From: Sesamum alatum
Lineage: Eukaryota > Streptophyta > Magnoliopsida > Lamiales > Pedaliaceae
DNA length: 64,000 bases
Assembly: GCA_034509735.1 (NCBI GenBank)
Contig: JACGWO010000005.1
Span: 16,543,264-16,607,263, forward strand
Direction of reading: 5' to 3'
A program made the translations under genes and the position numbers. The notes under the pieces are model-generated. The model ran no database searches. It saw only the letters and a list, made by a program, of their open reading frames with translations, and had not been told where the DNA came from. Within the stretch, counting starts at the first letter, position 1, and every line of letters starts with the position of its first letter. This document shows, in pieces, positions 31,996 to 43,550 of this stretch.

Positions 31996-33993
31996 TGTTA
32001 GAATAGGTGACCATGTAAGCCAAATTTGGCGGGTTTATGTAACCTATCTCTAGACAATCATAGGTGTTTGATAAATCATTAATGAATAAAGAAGTGAATT
32101 TCATTTGGCATCAACTTTGTTTGTGTTCACTTATATTTGTTTTCCATATCTGTTCACTACGCAAACAAAGCCCACGGACTGAGAATCAATTTCGGGGACT
32201 GGGACTACGCTTGGAGGTAGGTCCATGGAATCAGTCTTCCCGAATCAGTCCGGAAATCTCCAAGTCAAGGAATCCCGAAAATGGGTACCGGGATTCCATT
32301 TGAGACTTGCACTAAGCACCTGCTGTCGTGTTTCATCGACGGGTGACGAGGGTCGTCTAAGCAGTGTTAGTGGGTTAGCATGCTAGGACGCAGCTGACTG
32401 AGGTGACTCGCGGGAACCGTCTTACGGAGGACCTTGAGTATGGTCAGCAAGGTATGACGTGTATTCCCGGTTCCAACGGTACAGGTCAAGTCCTTTGACT
32501 TGAGGAATTGCTGAGTTTACCTGTACATTAGGGCTGTATCTTAGATATGGTGAGAGATTGCCAGAATTCCCTTTGGTAGTCATAAGCCATGTCTAGTGCA
32601 GTTCTGGTGTGCAAAGTGACAGTAGTTTCCAAGAAAGGATCTGTCTCCTGTCAATAGGTTTTGGCAGTTGAGTCTCATGTATACTCTAGGTCTTGTCCCT
32701 AAAACTGTGGCCACAGTGACTGAACAGAAGGGAAGGATTCCTTTGCGGCGTTTAGTGAGGACAGACCGACACTTAGGTCCAAAATGGGTACCTGCATTTT
32801 CCGTGCCCTAGACTCTAAGTGATGAGACCGAAGACAGAAGGACAAGTGTACTGTTAGAGCCTAAATGTTCATCCCTGAATATTTCACCTAGTCTCTAGTG
32901 CCATGGACCGTTGCTAGATGGCCACCCATGGTAACGGAAGGATTCTAGGAATCCGACCAAGTCTAGCTGAAAGGTGAACCTAAAAGAGTCACACACTATC
33001 CGCACACATTTAGATATTTAATTAGGAATTAAATATTGGAGTGAAGGAATGATTAAATTAGATTTAATCGGGTCCTTTATTTTTCTTGGAGAAAATAATT
33101 CCTTCTATTAGATATAAGGAATTAAATTGATAAATTTGATTTATCAAAGGGATTTATTTAATGGGCTTAAATAATATTTATATTTATTTTAGCCTCTTGG
33201 AAATATTTAAATAGGTTTTAAATATTCCATTAAATTAAATTAAATCAACGGTTGAGATCAATGGGAGAGATGGATGGCTAGGATTGTTTTGACTAGGTCA
33301 AAACACTACTTTGACTAGGACTTTGACTAGGTCAAAAAATCCTAGTCAAATTAGAGTTCTTAAAAGAGGAGTTTAAAGAGGATTAAACTCCTCTTCTATA
33401 TAAACCCCTAGCATCCTACAAGTTGAAGGATGATGAATCTCCAACACACACACAACACACACACAACTCGTCTCTCTCTCTCCCTCCATCTCGTCCGCCC
33501 CCTCTCTCTCTCACACACTCCAAGAAATTGTTTCTTTGTTCTCTTGTTCTTGGAACATTAGAACTTGATGAATCAATACCGTTAATTCATAACGTGTTGA
33601 TTGATTCATCCACTCCAAATATTATACACTTGTTCGTTGCTAGCACGACGTGCAAGATACGTGGGTGGATCGTGTGTCACGATTTGGAGGGTCTCAAGAA
33701 CGAGATCTTGGTGCAAAACGGGGAACAACGCGTGTAGCCGTTGAAGACGAAAACGACAACGGGTAGGTCTCGTTTTAGATTTTCGTCCTCTTTTATTTTC
33801 AACCCTATGGCCTCCATGATATGTTATATGTGATTTATTCATGAGATACGCCGAACACCCGGGAAATTTCAAAGGCACACCCTTTGAAACGTGTTTTAAT
33901 TTAAAAGCATGTTTAAATTCCGCATTTTATTTTTTTAATTATACCGCGCTTCCGCATTCGCGCTTTTCCCGGGACGATCCACAATTACTTTCA
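31996..33993 (+). repeat. Element E 5' LTR (alpha, 2.0 kb)
   Basis: TGTTAGAATA to ATTACTTTCA, followed by the PBS. The conserved U3 block is at about 32886-32938. U5 stem arms lie at 33858-33866 with 33965-33973, and 33867-33875 with 33881-33889. An open frame at 33423-33737 lies in the transcribed part of the LTR and shows no domain. Confidence 0.95.
33289..33404 (+). promoter_or_regulatory. Element E LTR promoter: W-box cluster and TATA
   Basis: Six TTGAC/GTCAA cores in 33289-33349, and TATATAAA at 33397-33404. Confidence 0.6.
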
Positions 33994-33994
33994 G

Positions 33995-34013
33995 TGGTAT
34001 CAGAGCCCGGTTC
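33995..34013 (+). other. Element E primer-binding site
   Basis: TGGTATCAGAGCCCGGTTC one base after the LTR. Confidence 0.93.
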
Positions 34014-36317
34014 GGTGTATAGGCCTAGGGTTTATGTGCGTTTTAAGCATGAAACGTGTTTTGAGCATGTTTTAATTGAATCTTGATTTTCTTGATTATT
34101 AAAGCATGTTGTTTTATTGCTTTTAATTCGTGTGAAATTCTAAATGTTGGTATTTTCTGTTTTTCTTGGGAAACGGGGGAAAATTTGAACTGAAAAACGA
34201 GAAACGCCACAGCCGGCCAGCCGGGAAGGCTGGCCGCGCGCAGCCGAGCGCTGCCGGCAGGGCAGACGCGCGCAGGCAAGGGTAGCCTGCGCGCGCCCGC
34301 CCAGCCGGCCGCGCAGGGGCAGCGCGCGCGCAAGGGGGCGCCTCCAGCCGCGCGCGCGGGCAGACGAAGGTGTCTGCGCGCGCGCGGCCGGTAGGCGCAC
34401 TCATGCGCGCGCGCGCGCGCGCAAGACTGTCGGGCGGAGAGCCCGCGCGCGGACGGCACCAGGCGCGCTGCCAGGCGCGCGCGCACGCAGACGGAGGCGT
34501 CTGCGCGCGCGCGCCCGGCGGGCGTGCCCAGTGCGCGTCTGCGCGCGCGCACTGCGCACAGCGCAGGCACGCGGCTGGCGACCAGCAGGCCGGCGCGCGC
34601 GAGGCAGAGGAGCCTGCGCGCGCGACGGCCTGCCGGAACACCAGGCCGCGCAGCGCGCGCTACCGGCCAGGCGCGCGCGCGCACGCAGGCAAGGGGCCTG
34701 CGCGCGCGCAGGGGCGGCAGGCTGGGCCTGCTGCCCTGCGCGCACGGCTGGCCGGCTGCTGCTGGTGGCGGCGGCCGGCGGCTGCTGCAGCTAGGGTTTC
34801 TTGAAACCCTAGCATTATTTTATTCTTTTTATTTACTTTTCAGTTTTTAATTTTGAATTAATTCTGAAAATTCATTTTTTAGGTTCAATTTTGCCTAAAA
34901 ATCCTAAAGACATTATTTTAGGAGTAAAATAAATTGGATTTGGAATCCTGGGGTTATTTTACTTAAAATAATGAGGAAAGGTTTTCCTAAAACGAAAAAA
35001 AATATTATTACCAATATTTGTGTTTTATTTTTCACACGTTGCGCACATGATCATTTATTTCTATTTTGGATTATTATGATTGGAAATCATGAATTATTGG
35101 TATATTGTAATTATGTGATTGGATCATGTGATTATGTGTGTTGGATGGAAATGGATGATCACGAGCCCTAGACCGGATGTATGGTTTAATTTTCTGTTGG
35201 GCCTGTGTGCCTCTTTAACTGCTTTCTCCTTCTCTCTTTCTAGTGCCTTGGAATAATAAGGCTTTCTACCTCCCTCCTTATGTACTCCCCCGGGTTTTCG
35301 CTGGGGTTTCTACTTTTTAATATGTAATGAGAGTAGACTAGGAGTGAGGTTTCCATTTTTTGTAATTGGTGGAGAAGAAGGAAGGACCACATGGAGAGCT
35401 CAGACCGGAGGTCCCTTGGCGTTTTCCATGAAGTGAAGAAAGAGAAAAAGAGACCAAGGCCCATCAGCATGATGATTGGGTTACTATTATTGTAATAGTA
35501 TAGGACCAACCCTAGATTGACCATAGATCCACTGCGGGCTCAGTGGATCGCATAGGATTCGGGCTCATGATCATCCAACAGGGGCGTGCTAGGCTTTAAT
35601 TTTGCATGTGGTTATTATGATGGATGAATGGCTTTTATTTATCATATAACTGCTATGGATGGATTTTTATTTATGCATTATGGATGAATGTATGGATATA
35701 TTATGAGATCTCGGTCATTCACTACTCTCACATTGGTTGGACCAATGTTGAAATATTAGACCCTAGATAAAGTGGACATGAACTCTAGGAGTTTGTCCAT
35801 GCCTTCCAATCCATAGCACAGTGAGGAAGCTGTTTTAGGTAATAGCGTGGTCTCACGAGTCGTGGCACGTTATTGTACTTAAAAGAAGCTGCACTGTGTC
35901 ATGAACGAAAAATGGGCTGCTGTTACCTGTCTCACGAGTCGTGGGGGTACTAGTGGGTCCATGGCTCGGTCGATTGGGTCGGGTCTAACGCCCAATTAGC
36001 ATGATTCGCTTGGAGTCCTCGGATCATGCAAAAGGGTGAGGCAATAATCTTGGGAATCTCGTGGAACGAGAATGGTATGGAATACCTCCCACAGGATCTT
36101 TTCCATGCGAATCGTAAAAGCGGGGTATGGGAAAAATCGCTGTGGATCCCAAGCCCACTAGGAAAGGATTTTCCGAAAATCACGTTTGAGAGTACCGTGT
36201 TTTCGTATAAATAGTGGGAGGATTAAATGACTAAAGACCAAGCATTTAATTATTTCATCAAACCACCGTCTTTATTTTCTGCTGATCGCGCGTTGTTTTC
36301 TAAATGTAGATTTTAAA
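34014..36317 (+). other. Element E leader with the longest GC-rich block
   Basis: The GC-rich block spans about 34196-34800. It holds at least five hairpins, for example a perfect 10-bp stem GCGCGCAGGC...GCCTGCGCGC at 34268-34294 and CAGAC...GTCTG stems near 34361 and 34488. CTCACGAGTCGTGG occurs at 35852-35865 and 35931-35944. GATCCACTG-CGGGCT-CAGTGGATC lies near 35526-35549. A splice-acceptor-like AAATGTAG ends at 36309. The long open frames here (up to 213 codons on the minus strand) are Ala/Arg-rich low complexity. Confidence 0.85.
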
Positions 36318-37200
36318 ATGTCTAAGAACCCACTATCAACCATTCTTGAGACAAACAAATTCAATGGAACAAATTACAACGACTGGTTGTGCAATCTCAG
36401 GATAGTCCTAGATTACGAGAACCAAGGCTACGTCATGGACGAGCCTCTCCCTAGGACCTTACCGGAAGGATCCACGCCAGAAGAACGTGAGACGTTCGAG
36501 ACTTGGCATAAGGATAACCGGAAGGTCCGTAGCATCATACTTGCTTCGATGACCAATGAGAATTCAGAAGCAATATGAAAGGCTAGACGATGTCCCTTCC
36601 ATTATGGCTCGCCTTAAGGATTGCTATGCAGTCCCGGACCGGCATACTAGGTATGTCGCGACAAAGGCGTTCTTTGGAACTAAAATGACAGAAGGATCCT
36701 CTGTACAAGAGCATGGGGTTAAAATGCTTACCCCAGTGGAAAAGCTCGAGGACCTAAAGGCAGGTCTCGATAACGAAACGTACATAGATGTGATCCTTCA
36801 GTCACTCCCACCCTCCTTCGACCAATTTATCGTCAACTATAACATGAATACACTTGAGAAGGGCATTCATGAGTCGATCAATATGTTGGTGCAATACGAG
36901 GCAACGACTAAGAAGTCCACGCCTTCGGTATTGTTTGGAGGTGCTTCAACTTCCAAGACGAAAGGCAAGGGTGCCGGACGTTGGAAAAAGAAGAAGGGGA
37001 AGGGAAAAGCCGTCATAGCAGCTACGAACACTCAGAGTGTTCCATTGCCAAAGAGGGGAAAGGCAAAGGAAAGGGAAAGGTTGTCTCCAAGCAACAGTCA
37101 AAGGCAAATGACATATGTATCAACTGCCGTGAGAAAGGGCATTGGAAGAGAGAGTGCCCCCAAACTCTTCTCAAACCAAGGTATATTTGTGATTGAGGTT
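36318..37200 (+). pseudogene. Element E gag, frameshifted
   Basis: ATG 36318 opens MSKNPLSTILETNKFNG. One extra base near 36560 (ATGAGAATTC for ATGAGATTC) shifts the frame. The rest of the capsid-type domain follows in the next frame to LQSLPPSFDQF and INMLVQYEATTKKS. The basic tail and an intact knuckle CINCREKGHWKREC (37116-37157) lie in a further frame, with an extra C just after it. Apart from these single-base changes the gene is complete. Confidence 0.92.
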
Positions 37201-38670
37201 AACATGGTCACTAATTCTGCCTCTTGGGTATTGGATACCGGCTGTGGAGCTCACATTTGCAATGATTTGCAGGTGCTGAAAAGAAGCAGAAACTAAGTAG
37301 CGGGGACATGATCCTGAAGCTCGGAAATGGCAAGGCCATCTCGGCAGAAGCAGTAGGATCCGCCACTTTAGTAATTAGTGATACCATTAGCATAGAATTA
37401 GAGCAGGTTTATTTTGTACCTAGTATGATTAAGAACATCATTTCCATTCCATTGTTGGACAATAGTGGTTATGAGTTCAGAATCAATAAAATTGCTTTTT
37501 ATTTGATGAGGTGTGGAATTGCTCATCTACTTGGTACATTGCACAACGGGCTCTATATCTTGCAACAAACGAATTTCGTTCTTAACGCTCAACACAAACG
37601 GAAATTAGATAATAACGGGAACGCACATCTGTGGCACGCTAGGCTAGGTCACATATCCCAAGATAGGATGAAAAAGTTGGTAGACTCAAAGAACCTAGAG
37701 GTTGGGGACTTGAGTGATCTACCAACTTGTGAGTCTTGTCTAAGAGGGAAAATGACCAAAAAGCCCTTTGTAGGACAAAGCAGGCTTGCCACAGGTCTGT
37801 TGGACTTGGTCCATACAGACGTTATGTGGACCACTAAGGACGCAGGCCCGAGGTGGGTTCTCCTACTTCATAACCTTCACCGATGATCATTCACGGTACG
37901 GTTATGTTTACCTGATGAGGTACAAGTCTGAAGCTCTTGAGAGGTTTAAAGAATTCAGGCTTGAAGTGGAGAACCAGACCAACTGCAAAATTAAATTCCT
38001 ACGGTCAGACCGAGGCGGTGAATACCTTAGTGCCGAATTCCTAGATTATCTAAAAGAAAATGGTATAATATCGGAATGGACACCTCCCGGAACACCACAG
38101 TTAAATGGCGTCTCTGAAAGGAGGAACCGAACCCTGTTGGACATGGTTCGGTCCATGATGAGTTTTACCAAATTGCCCTTATCGTTTTGGGGTTATGCAT
38201 TAGAAACGGCAGCCAAGTTGTTGAATTTGGCGCCTACCAGTGCATTGACCCAAACGCCATATGAGATATGGCACGGCAAGCCTGCGTCCTACAACTACTT
38301 GAAAGTGTGGGGTAGCCGCACATACGTCAAGAGGTTAGTGGGAGATAAGCTAGAATCCAGGTCTAGCCTATGCAGGTTCGTTGGATACCCTAGAGAAACT
38401 GCGGGTTATTACTTTTATGACCCTTTGGAACAAAAGGTATTTGTTTCAAGGAATGCAGTATTCTTGGAGCAAGGCTTCCCGGAGGATATCCAACCTGATG
38501 AGCTGATCCTTGAGGAATCAAGTGATGGAACTCAGCCATCAGAAATAGCCGCGGAAACCTCACCAAGAGGATACAGGATTAATGCACGGAGGGCTGACCA
38601 ACCTAGAGAAGTCCAACATGCTAGGCATGAAGGACAACCTCAAAGAAAGGCCAGTCCCGGTCCCTGAACC
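37201..38670 (+). pseudogene. Element E protease and integrase, frameshifted
   Basis: Protease DTGCGAHIC (37234-37260) is intact, unlike in A and C. A base is lost near 37290. The integrase zinc region HARLGHI and CESCL lies near 37637-37745. The first catalytic Asp is kept (IQTD/HTD near 37811), but an extra T follows at once and shifts the frame. The second Asp is in RSDRGGEY (near 38004) and the Glu in GVSERRNRT (near 38108-38134). The integrase C-terminal part runs to about 38660 (KVFVSRNAVFLEQGFPEDIQ), with a shift near 38650. Confidence 0.92.
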
Positions 38671-39800
38671 GCCGGCTCCGATACAGTCAGCGCCCACAGT
38701 CACCACTGACGTTCCCGTCCTCCGTAGGTCCACTAGAGAATCCAGACCTCCAGTGAGATATGGGTTTCTAGGTGCGACCGATCTTCTGGATAACGATCCT
38801 AAGACATACGGGGAAGCGATGTCTGACATCGACTCCGGGAAATGGCTTGAGGCCATGAAGACCGAAATGGACTCCATGAGCGAGAACCAAGTTTGGAGAC
38901 TTGTAGATCCACCGAAAGGTGTTAAGCCAGTGGGCTGTAAGTGGGTCTACAAGCGCAAACTCGGCGTTGATGGAGAAGTCACAACCTTTAAGGCTAGGCT
39001 TGTAGCTAAGGGATACACTCAACGACCCGGGTCGATTTTGAGGACACACTACTCGCCAGTAGCCATGGCTAAATCCATTCGGATCCTGCTTGCCATAGCA
39101 GCATGGTATGACTATGAAATATGGCAGATGGACGTGAAAACGGCCTTCCTCAACGGTTTCGTTGAAGAAGAGATCTATATGGATCAGCCGGAGGGTTTCA
39201 CGGTCACTGGAGAAGAACAGAAGGTCTGTCGTCTCCAGAAGTCCATCTATGGCCTCAAAACAAGCATCCCGAAGTTGGAACATTCGATTTGATGAAGTAA
39301 TACGGGGATATGACTTCATCAAAAACGAATCCGACCCTTGTGTATACAAGAAGGTCAGTGGGAGCTCTATAGCGTTCCTAGTGCTTTACGTGGATGACAT
39401 TCTGCTCATTGGTAATGACGTCAGAATGTTAGGAAACACGAAAGCATGGCTGTCAACCAAGTTTTCCATGAAGGACTTGGGTGAAGCCTCCTACATCCTA
39501 GGCATCCAGATTGTCAGGGACAGATCTAAAAGGATGTTAGGGCTCACCCAAAACTCGTATATGGAGAAAGTCCTAAAGAGATATCGAATGGACAACTCCA
39601 AACGAGGATTCCTTCCAATGAGGCATGGGATCAAGTTATCCAAGAAAGCAGTCCCCGCAGACTGATGAGGAACTTGAAAAGATGAAAGTCATCCCCTATG
39701 CTTCTGCCGTAGGTAGCATCCAATATGCGGTCCATTGCACCAGGCCTGACATTGCATACGCTTTGAGCGTGACAAGCAGATATCAGTCCTGTGCAGGAGA
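38671..39800 (+). pseudogene. Element E RT and start of RNase H
   Basis: RVT_2-type RT: GEAMSDIDSGKWLEAMK, CKWVYKRKLGVDGE, DVKTAFLNGFVEEEIYMDQP (near 39130-39190), IYGLK and YVDD (39387-39398), then SMKDLGEASYILGIQI. Single-base insertions occur near 39040 (CACACTACTC), 39257 (AAAA) and 39650. RNase H starts at TRPDIAYAL and ends in the gap after QSCAGE. Confidence 0.92.
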
Positions 39801-40300
39801 NNNNNNNNNNNNNNNNNNNNNNNNNNNNNNNNNNNNNNNNNNNNNNNNNNNNNNNNNNNNNNNNNNNNNNNNNNNNNNNNNNNNNNNNNNNNNNNNNNNN
39901 NNNNNNNNNNNNNNNNNNNNNNNNNNNNNNNNNNNNNNNNNNNNNNNNNNNNNNNNNNNNNNNNNNNNNNNNNNNNNNNNNNNNNNNNNNNNNNNNNNNN
40001 NNNNNNNNNNNNNNNNNNNNNNNNNNNNNNNNNNNNNNNNNNNNNNNNNNNNNNNNNNNNNNNNNNNNNNNNNNNNNNNNNNNNNNNNNNNNNNNNNNNN
40101 NNNNNNNNNNNNNNNNNNNNNNNNNNNNNNNNNNNNNNNNNNNNNNNNNNNNNNNNNNNNNNNNNNNNNNNNNNNNNNNNNNNNNNNNNNNNNNNNNNNN
40201 NNNNNNNNNNNNNNNNNNNNNNNNNNNNNNNNNNNNNNNNNNNNNNNNNNNNNNNNNNNNNNNNNNNNNNNNNNNNNNNNNNNNNNNNNNNNNNNNNNNN
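39801..40300. other. Assembly gap, 500 N
   Basis: Exactly 500 N. The left side is RNase H of E on the plus strand. The right side is an alpha leader on the minus strand, so the sides do not belong to one element in this orientation. Confidence 0.99.
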
Positions 40301-40378
40301 GGCCAGCCTTCCCGGCTGGCCGGCTGTGGCGTTTTCTCTCGTTTTTTCAGATTAATTTTCCCATCCCGTTTCCAAGAT
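40301..40378 (-). repeat. Alpha leader fragment, minus strand
   Basis: Reverse complement of the start of the GC-rich leader of E (about 34155-34235), including the run GGCCAGCC...GGCTGGCC. It is joined at about 40378 to an LTR end in the opposite orientation. Confidence 0.8.
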
Positions 40379-40554
40379 TAATTTCTTTACATGTTATAAT
40401 GATCATGAGATACACCGAACGCCCGGGAACCTCAAGGGTACACCCCTTGAGCGTGTTTTTTTAAATTAAAAGCATGCTTTAATTTTTGTATGTTTTATTT
40501 TTATCGCGCTTCCGCATTCGCGCAATTCCCGGGACGATCCACCGATTTCTTTCA
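40379..40554 (+). repeat. LTR 3' end (alpha-like), plus strand
   Basis: Last 175 bases of an LTR, closest to the piece ending at 19102, finishing ACCGATTTCTTTCA at 40554. U5 stem arms CCCGGGAA and TTCCCGGG are present. No PBS follows; the next base starts CACTA-derived sequence, so this is the right end of an insertion. Confidence 0.88.
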
Positions 40555-40990
40555 TATCATTGTTTCTAAAAACAAGTCGTTGTTGAATGAAAGTTTACGA
40601 GCACCACCAAGGCACGACGAGTAGTTGATGAGTCTCAATCTACCGAGGTCGCATATCAGATGGAGGAAGTTATACCTATTCCAGAAGTTGCTACGGATAA
40701 TCAAACGTACGATTTACATGATCCAAATGGTATACAATTAGTCATTGATCTTTTGTTGCACAACAATAAGGAGCAGGTACATCCCACTCGCTAAATGGTT
40801 AATCTGATGATGAAGATGACGAAGATAGCTTTGAGGAGTATGAGACTGAAGAAGAGACTTATTGAGTGTCTAGTGCTTAGCTATCTTTCAATTTGTAATG
40901 AAAAAACTTAAGCAAACCGTTCCTAGATATATTTTTAAAAAACCGCTCCTAATCCTATTTACTAATCGTTCTAATGGCTAAATTATTCAT
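40555..40990 (+). pseudogene. CACTA transposase C-terminus and 3' subterminal repeats
   Basis: Two frames read IIVSKNKSLLNESLRAPPR and, one frameshift later, ARRVVDESQ, AYQMEEVIPIPEVA and YDLHDPNGIQLVIDLLLHN. An acidic stretch (SFEEYETEEETY) near 40835-40865 ends at a stop. This resembles the C-terminal end of En/Spm TNP2-type transposases, from memory of the family. AACCGTTCCTAG and related motifs (40916-40975) match the subterminal repeats of the CACTA at 57945. The terminal inverted repeat itself is absent, cut off by the LINE. Confidence 0.65.
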
Positions 40991-41564
40991 AATCGTGCGA
41001 AGTGAGAGATTTTTAATATCCAGTGCAGACATGAGTTTCTTGATGTGGTTGAGGAGGTTCTGGAGATTCTAGGCCCCTTGGAAGTGGGAGTCCAGAAGTT
41101 TAATGATGATCTGAGCATCTTGTAACAACCCAAACCTTTTGAAAGCCTTTGTTTGAGCAAAGCAGGAGGCCAATATAGAGGGCTTTCAATTTAGCAATCA
41201 GATTGGAGATGAAGCCTAGGGGTTCCTAGAATGCAAACAGGACATGGCCAAAATGGTCTCTGAGAATCCCACCAGCTCCTGCTGTGCTTGGGTTACCTTT
41301 GGAGGTCCATCAGTATTGGGTTTGACCCATTCCGAATGAGGCTTTAGCCTCTGGACAAGGGATACTTTAGGTGTTTTGGTTTCTTGTGGGAGGGGTATCC
41401 TGAGACAAGCGACAACAAACCTGTCCCCTCTCCAAAGTTCAGGTTTTGTGATGTGTGCTTTGGCAAGTGTCTGTAAATAGGAACGCGTTTTATGGATGAT
41501 GGTGGAAGCTTTGAACTAATTTCCTTCAAATCTTGCAGCATTGCCAAGAGTCAAGAGTGCCAGA
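40991..41564 (-). pseudogene. LINE RNase H domain
   Basis: Read from 41564 downwards: LLAMLQDLKEISSKLPPSS and HTSQNLNFGEGTGLLSL lead into an RNase H domain with GNPSTAGAGGILRDHFGHV and SNLIAKLKALYIGLLLCSNK. These match the late RNase H of plant L1 elements. At least two frameshifts and a stop are present. Confidence 0.78.
41560..41564 (+). repeat. Target-site duplication CCAGA, left
   Basis: CCAGA at 41560-41564 and 43551-43555 flanks the solo LTR. Confidence 0.95.
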
Positions 41565-43550
41565 TGAAAGAAATTGTGGATCATCCCGGGAAAAGCCGCG
41601 AATGCGGAAGCGCGTATAATTAAAAATTAAATATGGAATTTAAACATGCTTTTAAATTAAAACACGTTTCAAAGGGTGTGCCTTTGAAATTTCCCGGGCG
41701 TTCGGTGTATCTCATGAACGAATAACACAAAATAAATCATGGAGGCCATAGGGTTGGAAATTAAAGAGAGGACGAAAAATTAAAACGAGACCTACCCGTT
41801 GTCGTTTTCGTCTTCAACGGCTACAAGTGTTGTTCCCCGTTTTGCACCAAGATCTCGTCTTTGAGACCCTCTAAGTCGTGACACACGATCCACCGACGTA
41901 TCTTGCACGTCGTGCTAGCAACGAACAAGTTTATGTTTTTGGAGTGGATGAATCAATAACACATTATTGATTAATGGTATTGATTCATCAAGTTCTTAAT
42001 GTTCCAAGAACAAAAAGAACCAAGAAAATATTTCTTGGAGAGGGAGAGAGAATCGGACGAGAGAGAGGGAGAGAGAATCCGTGTGTGTGTGTTGTAGTGT
42101 GTGTGTTGGAGTTTCATCATCCTTCAACTTGTAGGATGCTAGGGGTTTATATAGAAGAGGAGTCTAATCCTCTTTAAACTCCTCTTTCAAGAACTCTATT
42201 TTGACTAGGATTTTGACCTAGTCAAAGTCCTAGTCAAAGTAGTGTTTTGACCTAGTCAAAACAATCCTAGCCATCCATCTCTCCCATTCATCTCACCGTT
42301 GATTTAATTTAATTTAATGGAATATTTAAAACCTATTTAAATATTTCCAAGAGGCTAAAATAAATATAAATATTATTTAAGCCCATTAATAAATCCCTTT
42401 GATAAATCTAATTTATCAATTTAATTCCTTATATCTAATAGAAGGAATTATTTCTCCAAGAAAAAAATAAAGGACCCGATTAAATCCAATTTAATCATTC
42501 CTTCACTCCAATATTTAATTCCTAATTAAATATCTAAATGTGTGTGGATAGTGTGTGACTCTTTAGGTTCACCTTTCAGCTAGACTTGGTCGGATTCCTA
42601 GAATCCTTCCGTTACCATGGGTGGCCATCTAGCAACGGTCCATGGCACTAGAGACTAGGTGAAATATTCAGGGATGAACATTTAGGCTCTAACAGTACAC
42701 TTGTCCTTCTGTCTTCGGTCTCATCACTTAGAGTCTAGGGCACGGATAATGCAGGTACCCATTTTGGACCTAAGTGTCGGTCTGTCCTCACTAAACGCCG
42801 CAAGGGAATCCTTCCCTTCTGTTCAGTTACTGTGGCCACAGATTTTAGGGACAAGACACAGAGCATACATGAGACTCAACTGTCAATACCTATTGGCAGG
42901 AGACAGATCCTTTCTTGGAAACTACTGTCACTTTGTACACCAGAACTGTACTAGACATGGCTTATGACTACCAAAGAGAATTCTGGCAATCTCTCACCAT
43001 ATCTAAGATACAGCCCTAACGTACAGGTAAAACTGAGCAATTCCTCAAGTCAAAGGACTTGGCCTGTACCGTTGGAACCGGGAATTCACGTCATACCTTG
43101 CTGACCATACTCAAGGTCCTCCGTAAGACGGTTCCCGCGAGTCACCTCAGTCAGCTGCGTCCTAGCATGCTAACCCACTAACACTGCTTAGACGACCCTC
43201 GTCACCCGTCGATGAAACACGACAGCAGGTGCTTAGTGCAAGTCTCAAATGGAATCCGGGTACCCATTTTCGGGATTCCTTGACTTGAGATTTCCGGACT
43301 GATTCGGGAAGACTGATTCCATGGACCTACCTCCAAGCGTAGTCCCAGTCCCCGAAATTGATTCTCAGTCCGTGGGCTTTGTTTGCGTAGTGAACAGATA
43401 TGGAAAACAAATATAAGTGAACACAAACAAAGTGATGCCAAATGAAATTCACTTCTTTATTCATTAATGATTTATCAAACACCTGAAATTGTCTAGACAT
43501 AGGTTACATATTCCTGCCAAAATTGGCTTACATGGTCACCTATTCTAACA
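41565..43550 (-). mobile_element. Solo alpha LTR in the LINE
   Basis: A complete 1,986-bp minus-strand LTR (TGAAAGAAATTGTGG to CTATTCTAACA) with a perfect CCAGA duplication and no internal region. This is the usual product of recombination between the two LTRs of one element. It closely matches the LTR of E. On the minus strand TATATAAA lies at 42146-42153. Confidence 0.95.

Larger units (their letters stand above)
31996..39800 (+). mobile_element. Copia element E (alpha), cut by the assembly gap
   Basis: 5' LTR, PBS, leader, gag, protease, integrase, RT and the start of RNase H, then 500 N. It is inserted into the gamma LTR next to GGGTG (31991-31995), its likely target duplication. E keeps most catalytic residues: protease DTG, first integrase Asp, YVDD. 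Most of its breaks are single-base insertions in or near homopolymers, so part of the damage may be base-call error. It is the best candidate for the active alpha lineage. Confidence 0.93.

Noticed and set aside
33423..33737. 104-codon open frame in the LTR of E (Ser/Pro/His-rich start)
   Set aside because: It starts in the AC/CT-rich tract just after the TATA box, is not preserved in sister LTRs and has no domain.
34043..34804. Long open frames on both strands in the GC-rich leader (up to 213 codons), also at 5845-6260 and 22351-22841
   Set aside because: All six frames are open because the sequence is CG/GC-rich. The products are Ala/Arg/Pro low complexity with no domain, and the hairpin structure explains the sequence better.
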